A program made the translations under genes and the position numbers. From positions 44,057 through 77,119 of the forward strand of contig MNCI01033650.1 of the NCBI GenBank assembly GCA_015680685.1: a stretch of DNA of 33,063 nt, in the 5' to 3' direction. The notes under the pieces are model-generated. The model ran no database searches. It saw nothing but the letters and a program-made list of their open reading frames with translations, and was not told where the DNA came from. Below are positions 20,428-29,461 of this stretch, piece by piece. How positions within the stretch are numbered: position 1 is the stretch's first letter; the number at the start of each line of letters is the position of its first letter. This DNA comes from Gnetum montanum. Lineage: Eukaryota > Streptophyta > Gnetopsida > Gnetales > Gnetaceae.

Positions 20428-21436
20428 TTAAGCTCTCATTTTCAATATTCTTACAAGGTAACAGTAAAAGTATGCAGACTATTTTGAGCAAGTGACTTAT
20501 ACAAAACTTAATGAGGAGGATGAGCTAAAACTCATGTTAAATCATAGTAAGCCAAAACTTTCAGATTTTTCCTTGGTTTTTTTTTTCTTTTTTTTTCACT
20601 TTTTTTTTTTTTGAAAAACTTAAATTTAAAAGGGGAAACGGAGGTTAGGGTGAGGATTGCTGCCGGACCCCATCACACTCAAGAACTTATTACACTGCCA
20701 ATGAACACGGTCCTCATTTTTTGTTTTGTTTTAATTTTAAGGAAACTTTGCTCATGGTGTACTTCATTCTTGAGGTAGGCATTCCAACACGAGTCTAGCC
20801 GATTAGCTGCACTGCCAAAGAGCATGGTCCTTTTGGAAACTTTGCCCATGGTGCAGTTCAACCCTCGTGTATGTGCCTTTGATTGGTGGCATCATAGCAG
20901 GTCTCCTGGGTGGCTAATGGTTCTCAAGTAGAAATGAACACACTTCACCTTGTTGCTCACAGGATAGCCATGGATCATCATACCTGAGGGCTTCGGCTTA
21001 TGAGAGGAAAGGATAGAATTTTCCAAGGTCACCTAGTAATTATGACTAACCACTCTCCAACATCACCAATCCTACACTCACATGATCATGATGATAGCAT
21101 GATAAGTTTGTATAAATCAAATGCTCCATAATCAAACATAACAAATAAACTGAAACCTTGGAATCAATTGGAAAGAGTTACAGTATAAAATATAAAGTGG
21201 ATTTTATAGCATTATATCATAGTAATAGTAAATTATATCATGCGTGTATTATTTTTCAATGGTGTTAAGATGACCCAATATCAAGTAACTCAAATGACCA
21301 ATGATTATTAAAATCATATGAAGAACACAATAATCAAAACAATTGCTAAGAAAGAAATGATTGAAATGCAAGCAAAATATGAAAATGCAATAATATACAG
21401 ATGAAATGCAATGAAAAAGGGGAAGAAAATATGCAA
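20164..21436. other. 3' untranslated region of element B
   Basis: No coding potential beyond the integrase tail. It contains a TA-rich microsatellite at about 20376-20427, T runs at 20575-20612, and a diverged direct duplication (CACTGCCAATGAACACGGTC at 20694, CACTGCCAAAGAGCATGGTC at 20811, each followed by GGAAACTTTGC and CATGGTG). Confidence 0.75.
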
Positions 21437-21661
21437 CTAAGAATCTACCAGATGCCCACATGGGGTACCTGAGTAGAAATGTTTCAAATGAAATGCATTA
21501 AAATTCCTATTCAACCTATATCCTTGCAAATCAGCAATCTTAAACACATTTGGGGCAGTGATGTCTACAATTTGGAATGGGCCTGACCACATCGGTGAAA
21601 ACTTAGTTTGAGGGTCAGTTTGAGCAGACGCTCTATCTCTCTTAAGGACTAGATCGTCTAC
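21437..21661 (-). pseudogene. Integrase C-terminal tail of element B, after the in-frame stop
   Basis: The 74 codons directly after the TAA of the long frame, in the same frame, read VDDLVLKRDR, then KFSPMWSGPFQIVDI, FKIADLQGYRL and FHLKHFY. This is the end of plant Gypsy polyproteins, the SH3-like region after the integrase core (family pattern: F-x-VGDLVL...KF.P.W.GPF.I......Y.L.D..G......N...LK.YY). The preceding frame ends NKKHPVQNF, the residues that normally lead into this block. The TAA (21662-21664) is thus a mutation inside a once continuous domain. The next stop is at 21437-21439. Confidence 0.85.
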
Positions 21662-24331
21662 TTAAAAATTTTGAACTGGATGTTTTTTATTGAACCGTCT
21701 CTTGACAATTTGTTGATGCTTAAGATTATGAAAATCAAGACCTACTTTTACCTTGCTTGATCGTTTTCTATAAATTTTTTCCTTAATATAAGTTTTAATG
21801 ATAGGTCTAGGTCTTGGTGGGTCATCGGACATAGCTTTTCTAGGAGAATGTTTCATGGATGTATTGTTAAAATTTATCACGCCTTCAAATGTTTTAAGAG
21901 GTAAGGCCTTATTTATATCTTTGTCTTCCCCTAAAGATGGTGGATCACTTAGACAAAATCCATCGTGTTGTTGATAAGGTAAGGTGTCTCCATAGTTTTC
22001 TTCACCTTCTCTAGAACTTTGATAGGATTTGATGGGGTCTGCATAAGAGATAGGACTTTTTTTGGTTCCACTTACATAGTCATTTTCAACATGTTCACTA
22101 CACTCAACCTCAATAACCCCAACATAAAGATTAGCATTTCGATCTTCCAAAGATTGATTTTGTTGATCCAAGTTTGTTACTACTTGTTTGTAGAAGGGTT
22201 CTTGGGGTATAGTCATGTATTCAGATTTTCCTTTGATAGGGATCAATAATTCCGAGAAATCTGACCTAAAGAAGCCCCCAAACTTAGCTCCAAAAGTTCT
22301 AGATAAGAGCACACCATATGTGGGTTTCATGTCAACTACTAGGATGTCTGTATAACATGTAAATGTAGGGTATTTCTTAAGTTGTACTTTTACTCCTTTT
22401 AATAACCCTACTACAGGTACGCTAGATCCATCAAGTTGAATTACACTTTTAGTTTGTGGTATCATTTGTGCTCCTAAGGTGTTACAAATGTCAAGAGGCA
22501 TAACACTAACAGTTGCACCTGAATCCATTAAACAGTTATGGACATTCTTTCCTAAAATAATCAAAGTGGTTAGAAAAGGGGGATGATCCTTTTTGCTAGA
22601 CATAGAATTATCCATGTTTTGTACTGGTAACGTGTTAGGACTTTCTGCAAAGTGAACATGCCTTTCGGGAATTGGGGATTTTTCTCTTTGGGCTACAGGT
22701 GTATGAACCATATCCCGAATCACTTCTTTCATTTCGTTAAAGTGTAGAAGGTCATACATCGAAATGTTGGCTTTCACTCTTTTTAAGTCCTCAACCAAAT
22801 CATAATTCTTAGGTTCATCTTTGGCTTCTTGTTGAGATGGAACTCTCCTAAGTACAGATGGGGGGTTTGGTTGTTGTGGGGCAATTACTTGGGATGACCC
22901 AGATTGATTGTTTCCATTGTTTTGACTAGGAACTCTTTTGTTTGGAGGTGTATAGAAATTGTTTCTAGTTTGTCGTTGTGTAGCATTCATAATGTCACTG
23001 ATTTTACGGTAGCGAGTGTTGTGTGGGTTAGGGTCGCCTACCATGACTTGTTCTAATGAGGAAACCTCTTCATTTTCTGTCTCATGAGGTACATCAAGAA
23101 CCATGATAGGGGCTTTTCCATTTTGTTGCCCTTGGGTATTGTCACCATACAATGCCATGAATTGAGGACAAGTCTTTTCAGAATGTTGCCTCGTATTATG
23201 AAGACGACAATAATCATCATTGATTGATGCACTTGGTTGTCCTGGTTGTATAGGGCTTTTACTATTGTTTCTCTTTAACTCAACCACTTCGTTGGATAGT
23301 TTTTGTAGTGAAGTAAGTATTTGGGTCATCTGATTTTGAGTTTGGGTTGGTGGTTCAACAGATTTTGATGTCCCATTTGGGTTTATGATGGATTGAATCA
23401 AGGCTTTTGAGTCGTCATCATTCAGACCAGTGTTGGATGGTAAGAATGAAGTGGACATGGGGCCTTGTGAGTAATTACTTAAAGGTGGAGTTGGTTGAAA
23501 AGGAGAAACAACTTGAGGCATAATATTAGATGTTTGAAAACTTGGTAGGAGTGGGTTTGACTGCATCGGGTTGCTAACACTCATCATCCCAAATTGGGTT
23601 TGGATGCTGTTCATAAGGGTTATTTGTTCTAATTCCACAGCTTTTGACATTGCACCTTGTATTTCCATTATGTTGGGGTCAGATTTGATAGCATAAGCAA
23701 AGAATGGATCGATGGTAGAAAGATAAAAGTTGAGAATACCATCTGGTTGTGGTCGCATCTCATTTGGCACATAGGCAAGTTGATGGAGGAATCTAAAATT
23801 ATAATCCCTAACGTTATCCCCAGGTGACTTTCTTAGGCTGGTAAAATTGTTTGATGCGATGGCAGGGCTTGTAAATTTATCAAATTGATTCAAAAACTTG
23901 TTTTTGAATTCTTGCCATGTGTTGATAGAGGCATCATGAAGCATTAAGAACCATTGGGTTGCTTTGGTTCTAAATGTCGTTACAAACCCCCTGCATGCCA
24001 CATCATTATGTATAATGTTGTGGATCCCTAATAAAGTTTCAAAACATTGTATGTGTTGACGTGCATCATTCGTAGGGGTTGAAGGATCGAAGAACAAGTT
24101 TATGTTTTGAAAGGATTTTGGTATGTCATGGTAGTTGTGAAAGTTAAAAGGGTTCCTTACTAAGGGAGCCGGGGGTTGATGGGCTGCCATCTTAGTTCGA
24201 GGTTTCTTAGGAATTGAATTTGGAAAAAGTGAAGTTCGTTCTTTTCTCAAAGTAGATTGATGAGTAGCTGGTTGACTAGGGGTAGGAGTATGAGTTCTGT
24301 GTTGAGATACTCCATGAGAAAAGTCACTCAT
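21662..24331 (-). CDS. Element B gag-protease polyprotein fused to an integrase tail (889 aa)
   Basis: One intact 889-codon frame. It opens with a Ser/Thr/Pro-rich N-terminus. The gag core is at ~60-230 (VRNPFNFHNYHDI; FRTKATQWFLMLHDASINTW, the capsid-like retrotransposon gag signature). A variant zinc knuckle C375-x2-H378-x4-H383-x4-C388 follows, then a low-complexity Asn/Gln linker (~400-500) and ANISMYDLLHFNEMKE (~521-536), also seen before the protease in element A. The retropepsin domain starts at NCLMDSGATVSVMPLD, with catalytic D603-S-G and a YGVLLSRTF block (~672) near the usual LLGR position. Residues ~730-850 are a poorly conserved acidic linker. The last ~30 residues (KVGLDFHNLKHQQIVKRRFN) belong to the integrase C-terminal region. 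Reverse transcriptase, RNase H and integrase core, normally over 800 residues, are absent. Gag and protease look functional. Start chosen at the first Met, which follows an A-rich leader. Confidence 0.93.
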   Translation of the reverse strand: MSDFSHGVSQHRTHTPTPSQPATHQSTLRKERTSLFPNSIPKKPRTKMAAHQPPAPLVRNPFNFHNYHDIPKSFQNINLFFDPSTPTNDARQHIQCFETLLGIHNIIHNDVACRGFVTTFRTKATQWFLMLHDASINTWQEFKNKFLNQFDKFTSPAIASNNFTSLRKSPGDNVRDYNFRFLHQLAYVPNEMRPQPDGILNFYLSTIDPFFAYAIKSDPNIMEIQGAMSKAVELEQITLMNSIQTQFGMMSVSNPMQSNPLLPSFQTSNIMPQVVSPFQPTPPLSNYSQGPMSTSFLPSNTGLNDDDSKALIQSIINPNGTSKSVEPPTQTQNQMTQILTSLQKLSNEVVELKRNNSKSPIQPGQPSASINDDYCRLHNTRQHSEKTCPQFMALYGDNTQGQQNGKAPIMVLDVPHETENEEVSSLEQVMVGDPNPHNTRYRKISDIMNATQRQTRNNFYTPPNKRVPSQNNGNNQSGSSQVIAPQQPNPPSVLRRVPSQQEAKDEPKNYDLVEDLKRVKANISMYDLLHFNEMKEVIRDMVHTPVAQREKSPIPERHVHFAESPNTLPVQNMDNSMSSKKDHPPFLTTLIILGKNVHNCLMDSGATVSVMPLDICNTLGAQMIPQTKSVIQLDGSSVPVVGLLKGVKVQLKKYPTFTCYTDILVVDMKPTYGVLLSRTFGAKFGGFFRSDFSELLIPIKGKSEYMTIPQEPFYKQVVTNLDQQNQSLEDRNANLYVGVIEVECSEHVENDYVSGTKKSPISYADPIKSYQSSREGEENYGDTLPYQQHDGFCLSDPPSLGEDKDINKALPLKTFEGVINFNNTSMKHSPRKAMSDDPPRPRPIIKTYIKEKIYRKRSSKVKVGLDFHNLKHQQIVKRRFNKKHPVQNF

Positions 24332-24706
24332 AAAATGAAAAATAACAAGAAATGTAAAATGCTAATAAACTGTGAAAATTAAAGAAAATAATAAAAAAAA
24401 CATTTGAATGCTATATTTTTTTTATTTTTAAAATTTTTGAAAGTAAAATTGAAATTGTAAAATTTCAGAAAAGTAAATAAGAAGTAAAATAATTTAAACC
24501 ACCTAAATTAAATTTCAGAAAAACAAATTAAAAGGATTGCTAGAATATAAATTTGGAAATTTTGAAAATATGAAATTTAAAATAGAGCAATAAAATTGAA
24601 AATAGGGAGACAACAATTAAATAGACAGTAATAAGAAATATGATAATTTATATTTTTTTAAAGAAAAAGAAACATAAAAGGAAAATAAAAAAAAGGTTGA
24701 GAAACT
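24332..24706. other. AT-rich leader of element B
   Basis: About 375 bp between the primer binding site and the gag start, with many A and T runs. No frame. It probably carries packaging and untranslated leader functions, which is inference only. Confidence 0.6.
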
Positions 24707-24724
24707 GCCCTCCTTCTAGCGCCA
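24707..24724 (-). promoter_or_regulatory. Primer binding site of element B
   Basis: On the - strand, TGGCGCTAGAAGGAGGGC lies six bases after the LTR end. It shares TGGCGCTAGAAG with element A. The tRNA was not identified. Confidence 0.85.
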
Positions 24725-24730
24725 AAAAGG

Positions 24731-26539
24731 TGTTGATGCGTAAATTTTGGACACGCGAACACCTGTGAAAACTCGGTTTAGGAGACTATCGCCTAGGGCG
24801 CCTCCCATATGGGTACGGAAACCCAGGAATAGTCTCAACTGGAAAGGGCTATGTGACAAAACAATAATAACAATATTTTAAACGAAATATCAAAACAAAA
24901 GCTTGTATTTGATTTAATATTTAAATACTTCAATTTAACTTAATATTAGAAGCTTAAAACAATTTGTGCAATTTATATAATGATAAATAATTCAAAAGTC
25001 AAATTTCATATGTCCCGTTGTTGCTGAAGCAGTTGTGAATGAGGACCGGGATCCAGCGCGAGGCAGAAGTCGTCCTGGGCGTAGCGGCAGGGCGAGGGTC
25101 TGCGTGTTGCAGCTGGGTAGGATGTGTGTGCAGCCGTGAGAAGAAGACTGCGAGCCTCCACCACCACGGGAACTGCAAGCGCGTGTGCTGCTGCTGCGGA
25201 CGTGGGAGAAATCGGCCTGAGCATAGCAGCCGTTGTAGCCACAACCGTGGCTGTGAAAAGGCAGAGAACGAAACGCGCAGGTGCAGGCGCGGGCAGAGGA
25301 GAAGGGCCCGATTCACCCTGTGGAGGGTCGGATCGCACACAGACGTCCAAGAAACGTGCGTCACCTTTGCTGTCATTGCAGCGGGCGTAGTATCTGCGCG
25401 GAGTCGGCGCAGGTGCCGATGGAAAAGAGCTCAAGCGGTGGAGTGCAGGAATTGAGAGGCAGCCGAGGTTAGATCCGAGGCAGAAGATCGGCGGATCTAT
25501 CGCTGCTGTTGCGGCTATGGACGCGGCCGCAGAAAATAGAGGGTGCGCAGATCTCACCACTCGTGGTGCAGATCGCGAGCGGTAGGGTGAGGGTCTGCGA
25601 AAAACAGGATATCGCGAGTTGCGGCAAAGAACAGAGAGAGGTCGTTGTTTCGCGTGTGGTCGGGGCAGAGAAGGATGCGCAGAGGCGGCGGGAAACCAGT
25701 GGCAGATGAACTAATGGTGCTGCAGGTGGCAACGGACAGAACAGATGGAGCTGCGGGCGTGAGATCTGACGCGGGCGAACTGATGGTGACGAGGGTGGCG
25801 GACCAACAGATGGCGGTGCGGAGGGCGGCTGAACAGAACCCTCGAACCTGCAACCCAGGACAGGACCGAAACTGTTGTCTAAGCAGGGCCAGATCTCTCG
25901 GCCAGAGAAGCCTCCGAAGAAAATCTCCTGCCAACCAAGATCTCCTTCATCTTCTGCCTCTTCCTCCTTATTTATAGCAGCGGGGAAACCAGCGGCAGCG
26001 GTGGAAGAAGAGAAACCTAACCCTAATTGCTGCCACCCTAACCACGTCGAGCCACCTAAAAATAAAACCATAAGGAAAACAACCATAAGTTTAGTTTATT
26101 TTATTTTTAAAAGGCACGCGGTCGGTCCTCATTTTATTTATTTTTATTTTGTCATGTATTTTCCAGAGGCAAGTATCACGGTCATGTCATATTGCTTTTT
26201 GTGCATGTACGAAGGGCCTTGCAACCTTTATCAAAACGCAATTATGTAAAGCTGCTTTAAATAGCCATATTTAGAATTTATGTCCGACTAAAAATTGTGT
26301 AGAGCTCACCACCATGAAAACATTCATAACTGAATATACCGCAGTTATTCTTATCAGTGTTCATAATGTTGTTTGGTAAAAAACAAAATCACTCGTTCAT
26401 AGTTTAAACTTCGCTCAGAGCAACCGATTCCTCTCTGTATACAGCACAGGAAACTCACGTGCAGTTTTGGGACCAGCCACATTCGTGGAGACTGTTGATC
26501 AAGGCTCCATGCTTAGCATGGGTGAGGTTGGCCTCAACA
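24731..26539 (-). repeat. Element B 5' LTR (1809 bp)
   Basis: Upstream LTR in element sense, begins TGTTGAGGCC and ends ACGCATCAACA on the - strand. It has the same GC-rich R/U5 block (25040-25870) as its partner. It carries the element's promoter. Confidence 0.95.
25970..25976 (-). promoter_or_regulatory. TATA box in element B 5' LTR
   Basis: TATAAAT on the - strand, between the AT-rich U3 and the GC-rich block. The same box is at 19580-19586 in the other LTR. Confidence 0.7.
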
Positions 26540-26544
26540 GTCCC
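26540..26544. repeat. Target site duplication of element B, right copy (GTCCC)
   Basis: Identical to 18410-18414. Confidence 0.95.
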
Positions 26545-26690
26545 AACATCTATTTTTGTACCTTTCTCTCTTATTTGATCAAAGTGTTCTATTGCTACAT
26601 CGAATTCTTTTGTTATTTTAAGATCAAGCATAGATATTGAAAATTATGTAAATGTTGTTAAGATTAGGACCATTATTTCTACTAATAATT
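26545..26690 (+). pseudogene. Unrecognised gene remnant, part right of element B
   Basis: With element B and one GTCCC removed, the frame of 18100-18414 continues here without a shift: ...DGLYVP then TSIFVPFSLI, one TGA, SKCSIATSNSFVILRSSIDI and ENYVNVVKIR, to a TAA near 26690. Two internal stops in about 144 codons of AT-rich DNA argue for former coding function. I do not recognise the protein. The LINE fragment on the opposite strand begins just beyond. Confidence 0.45.
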
Positions 26691-26799
26691 AATTTTCCTT
26701 TCTTATTTTTTTTTAAAACTTCTATTATAAGTCTCACCTAAGTAGACATCCCTAATGTTAAAAAGTTATTCCTTTCCATGTTTTTTGGTGCTTTATACT
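26691..26799. other. Short AT-rich spacer
   Basis: T-rich DNA between the gene remnant and the LINE fragment. It may be a decayed extension of the LINE 3' end, since the reverse transcriptase reads leftward. Confidence 0.4.
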
Positions 26800-27300
26800 C
26801 AATATTCAGCATGTGATGTAACAACTTTCTTTTTATAGGCTCAATGTCTGATCTTCTTTGCACATGTCCAAACCATCTAAGATGTTATTCCTATAACTTA
26901 TTTGAACTAGGAGCCACTCTAGGTCTTCCTCTAATATTTACATTATGTAGTTTATCTCTCTAGTAACATTTAAAATCCATTTATGCATTTGCATTTCTAT
27001 CATACTAATTTGTTGTTAATGCTTCTTCTTTGTTACTCAACATTTAGCATCATATAAGGTATCATGCCTAATTGCTGTCTTGTAAAATTTTCTATTTAGT
27101 TTCATTGGTATTCTCTATCACATAGAACACTACTAACTTATCTCCATTTTGACCATCCTACCTTAATTCTATTTCTTATATCTTTATCAATTTCACTATT
27201 TGATTGGAGGATTGATCCTAGGTGGTGAAATTGTTTGAAATGAAGGACCCTTTGGTTTTGAATTGTCACTTCTATTCTAGTATAAGCTAGTGATTATTGG
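26800..27300 (-). pseudogene. LINE (non-LTR) reverse transcriptase C-terminus, decayed
   Basis: On the - strand the order of blocks is that of plant non-LTR reverse transcriptase C-termini. RIEVTIQNQRVLHFKQFHHL is followed by GSILQSNSEIDKDIRNRIKV, then GWSKWR and SSVLCDRE in a shifted frame, KLNRKFYKTAIRHDTLYDAKC, MIEMQMHKWILNVTREIN and finally HILDGLDMCKEDQTL, which in another frame is LRWFGHVQRRS. Family forms are KYLGSI...GEIDEDV.HRI..GW.KWR.ASGVLCD, LKGKFYRTAIRPAMLYG.ECW, AEMRMLRWMCG.TR.D and RLRWFGHV.RR. Several frameshifts and stops make it dead, and the catalytic core (YADD) upstream is missing. It is a 5'-truncated insertion, as is usual for LINEs. I could not mark its poly-A end or target duplication. 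Confidence 0.8.
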
Positions 27301-28556
27301 AAATCTAATCATTTTATTTTTTAAACTAGGTTACACAAAAACAAAGATTCCTTTAATTGTTATGCATACTTTTAACAACAATTTGAATCCTTGAAGTTTA
27401 ACAATCCAACTTCCTTATATTTGTATTTTGAAAATGCAATGAGCAGAGTATGTGAGGTAAGCAACGTTCACAGAGTGAGCAACGAGGAGAATTGGCAATG
27501 AGTAGCTACAGGAGAGAGGAAAAGTGATGTGCGTAGTGAGTATAAGAGTTTGATAGGTAAAAGGATAAGGTGCATAGCATGTAAGGAAGTCTTGATGGAC
27601 AACCAATCATGAGTGATGATAAGAAACATGGCAAGACAAAGTTGATTGTAACCAATACTGGTTAATGGGACAAGATGCATGGTCTTTAGAGAAGCAAGGA
27701 AATGTGACAAAATAAGGATTTGGAGATGTAGATGGACAGGAAGGATAAAGGTGGTGTGGTAAAGATTACATAGATGGGTGCTTTAGAGGAGAAGGTGTTG
27801 CATGACGCCACAAAGACTATTCCTATGCCCAAGGAAGGGGACATGTTGAGTGCTTGATGGACAACAATGTGGAGAATACTTAGGGCCTAGAGAAAATTAA
27901 TATTTACCCTCCACTATGAAAGTCGAGAGCTAGTGGTATTGATGTTGCTAAGATTATTGATGAAACCCTATATATTAATGTTTTTGATACATTGGTAGAA
28001 GATGAATAGGAGGTTTTAAAATGAAATCTTGTTAACAAATTTATTTCTTTCCGGACTTATCCTCATATTGGATATTGATAAATTATAAATAAGTCCACTA
28101 TGTTGACAAGCATGCCCATTTATGGATGCATTGACATAGTCTAATCTTTTTCCTATATAAATGTGCACACCATCCACATTTATGGCACCTTTGGTCATAG
28201 TAGCAGTGAAGCTCTTTTAGGTTTTTTCCATAGGACTTAGAAAATTTTCTTTTTGAGTGCTCGTAGTGTGGATAGAGTTGATTGTATAAAATTTTATTTG
28301 AGTGCATGTTGTACTTGGAAACTTCTACATTTTTGCAATAAAATCTAGATTAATTCTCTCTATTATAGCACTTGAAATAATTCTTAGTTTATTTCTAGCA
28401 CTTAACTATAATGTAGTTTACTTTCCAGCACTTAGGAAATTAACATTTAATTTCATCATAGTGTAAGTACAACCACTCTAAACATAAAGTATTAACATTT
28501 GGTAATCCCAATAATAGATACTTGGTATACCCAATAGTAACCATTTGGTAACTTAG
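27301..28556. other. No recognisable gene; contains LTR-C-like sequence at its right edge
   Basis: 27430-27860 is G/A-rich on the + strand, without a long frame. 27900-28300 has short frames in both directions and no recognised domain. 28464-28520 (AGTACAACCACT ... CATTTGGTAATCCCA) resembles the inside of the element C LTR at 28903-28965, so another fragment of that LTR family may abut element C. Confidence 0.5.
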
Positions 28557-29317
28557 TGATGAGCCGTGATATCGCGTCCTGCCTCATCTTCTATAAATAA
28601 GAGGCGGTGCCCTTGGTTCCAAGGTAGTTAGACTTAGACCCTTAGCTAGACTCTTGCAGTTTTGTTATTCTAGAGTTAGAATTATTTCTGTGTGCCCGAA
28701 ATAGGATTCATTGAGTGAACGGATCTTTATTTGAGCAATTTGTACCTGAGCACAATTTTGTGCATGGCACTAAAGATGAACTTTATGATAAACCTTGTAG
28801 CATACAGCTTAAGCTAATTAGTAATTAATTATTGTTTAATGCTTTCCTAGCTAATTAATATCTCTCTCAACCTTCAACCCCCTTAGTTAAATACACTTAG
28901 TACAACCACTTCGAGCATGCGTGTAGCACTTGGTAACCCAGTAACAATTAGCATTTGGTAATCCCAGCAGCGTTGCATTGGTTCAGGATGTGTACAGCAA
29001 GTGGGAATGGATATTGGTGTTAGGAACATTTAGAAACTAGTTAATGAATAGTTAATGTAAGTTAGCCACTTAGTTCTCTCTCCCTCTCCTTTATTAGCAG
29101 AAGACATAAAAAATATAAAAGCTATAAAAATCATATACCTCAAGCTTACTTAACCATACAACCGTGATAATACAAGTAAGTTTGGGAAGACAACGATTGA
29201 TTAACCCTGAGTGTTCCATTAAGGTGCATAAAGACTTAGTCCTTGGAGTTCGAATGGATCATGCGTGAAATGCTCGTATTCGTATGGTTGAATGTAGGGG
29301 TACCTCGCCACTCATCA
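28557..29317 (+). repeat. Element C 5' LTR (761 bp)
   Basis: Begins TGATGAGCCGTGATATCGCG and ends CCACTCATCA. It matches 32427 onward through TATAAATAA, GCAGTTTTGTT-like, GTGCCCG, GAACGRATCTTTATT and CTTTRTGRATAAACC. The end is fixed by the adjacent primer binding site. Confidence 0.9.
28592..28598 (+). promoter_or_regulatory. TATA box in element C 5' LTR
   Basis: TATAAAT, about 35 bp into the LTR. The same box lies at 32530-32536 in the 3' LTR, about 100 bp in because of an expanded GATATCGCG region. Confidence 0.75.
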
Positions 29318-29318
29318 T

Positions 29319-29336
29319 TGGCGCTATTGCTGAGGA
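29319..29336 (+). promoter_or_regulatory. Primer binding site of element C
   Basis: TGGCGCTATTGCTGAGGA begins one base after the LTR end. It resembles the plant Gypsy site TGGCGCCGTTGCCGGGGA, commonly attributed to tRNA-Asp, with transition differences that suggest decay. Confidence 0.8.
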
Positions 29337-29461
29337 CTTAGTTGTTTGTACACTGCGTAGAACATAGGAAATCATTCATATCATTGGAACGTTAGAACGA
29401 ACCCTTAGGGTTAATCAAAGAGAGAAAAGACAATGGTACATTGCACACTGAACAAGACAAG

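Larger units (their letters stand above)
18415..26539 (-). mobile_element. Element B: complete, young, non-autonomous gag-protease LTR retrotransposon
   Basis: An 8.1-kb element on the - strand. Its LTRs (24731-26539 upstream in element sense, 18415-20148 downstream) end in the perfect inverted repeat TGTTGA/TCAACA. The target duplication is GTCCC. It has a primer binding site, a polypurine tract and a single long frame (21662-24331) for gag and protease, followed without a break in similarity by the tail of an integrase. Reverse transcriptase, RNase H and the integrase core are missing. The last ~500 bp of the two LTRs differ at about 12 positions, mostly transitions, so this is the most recent insertion here. 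It interrupts an unrecognised gene remnant. Confidence 0.95.

Noticed and set aside
27430-28310. Short frames of 60-80 codons on the - strand
   Set aside because: No recognisable domain, poor start contexts and comparable open stretches on the other strand.
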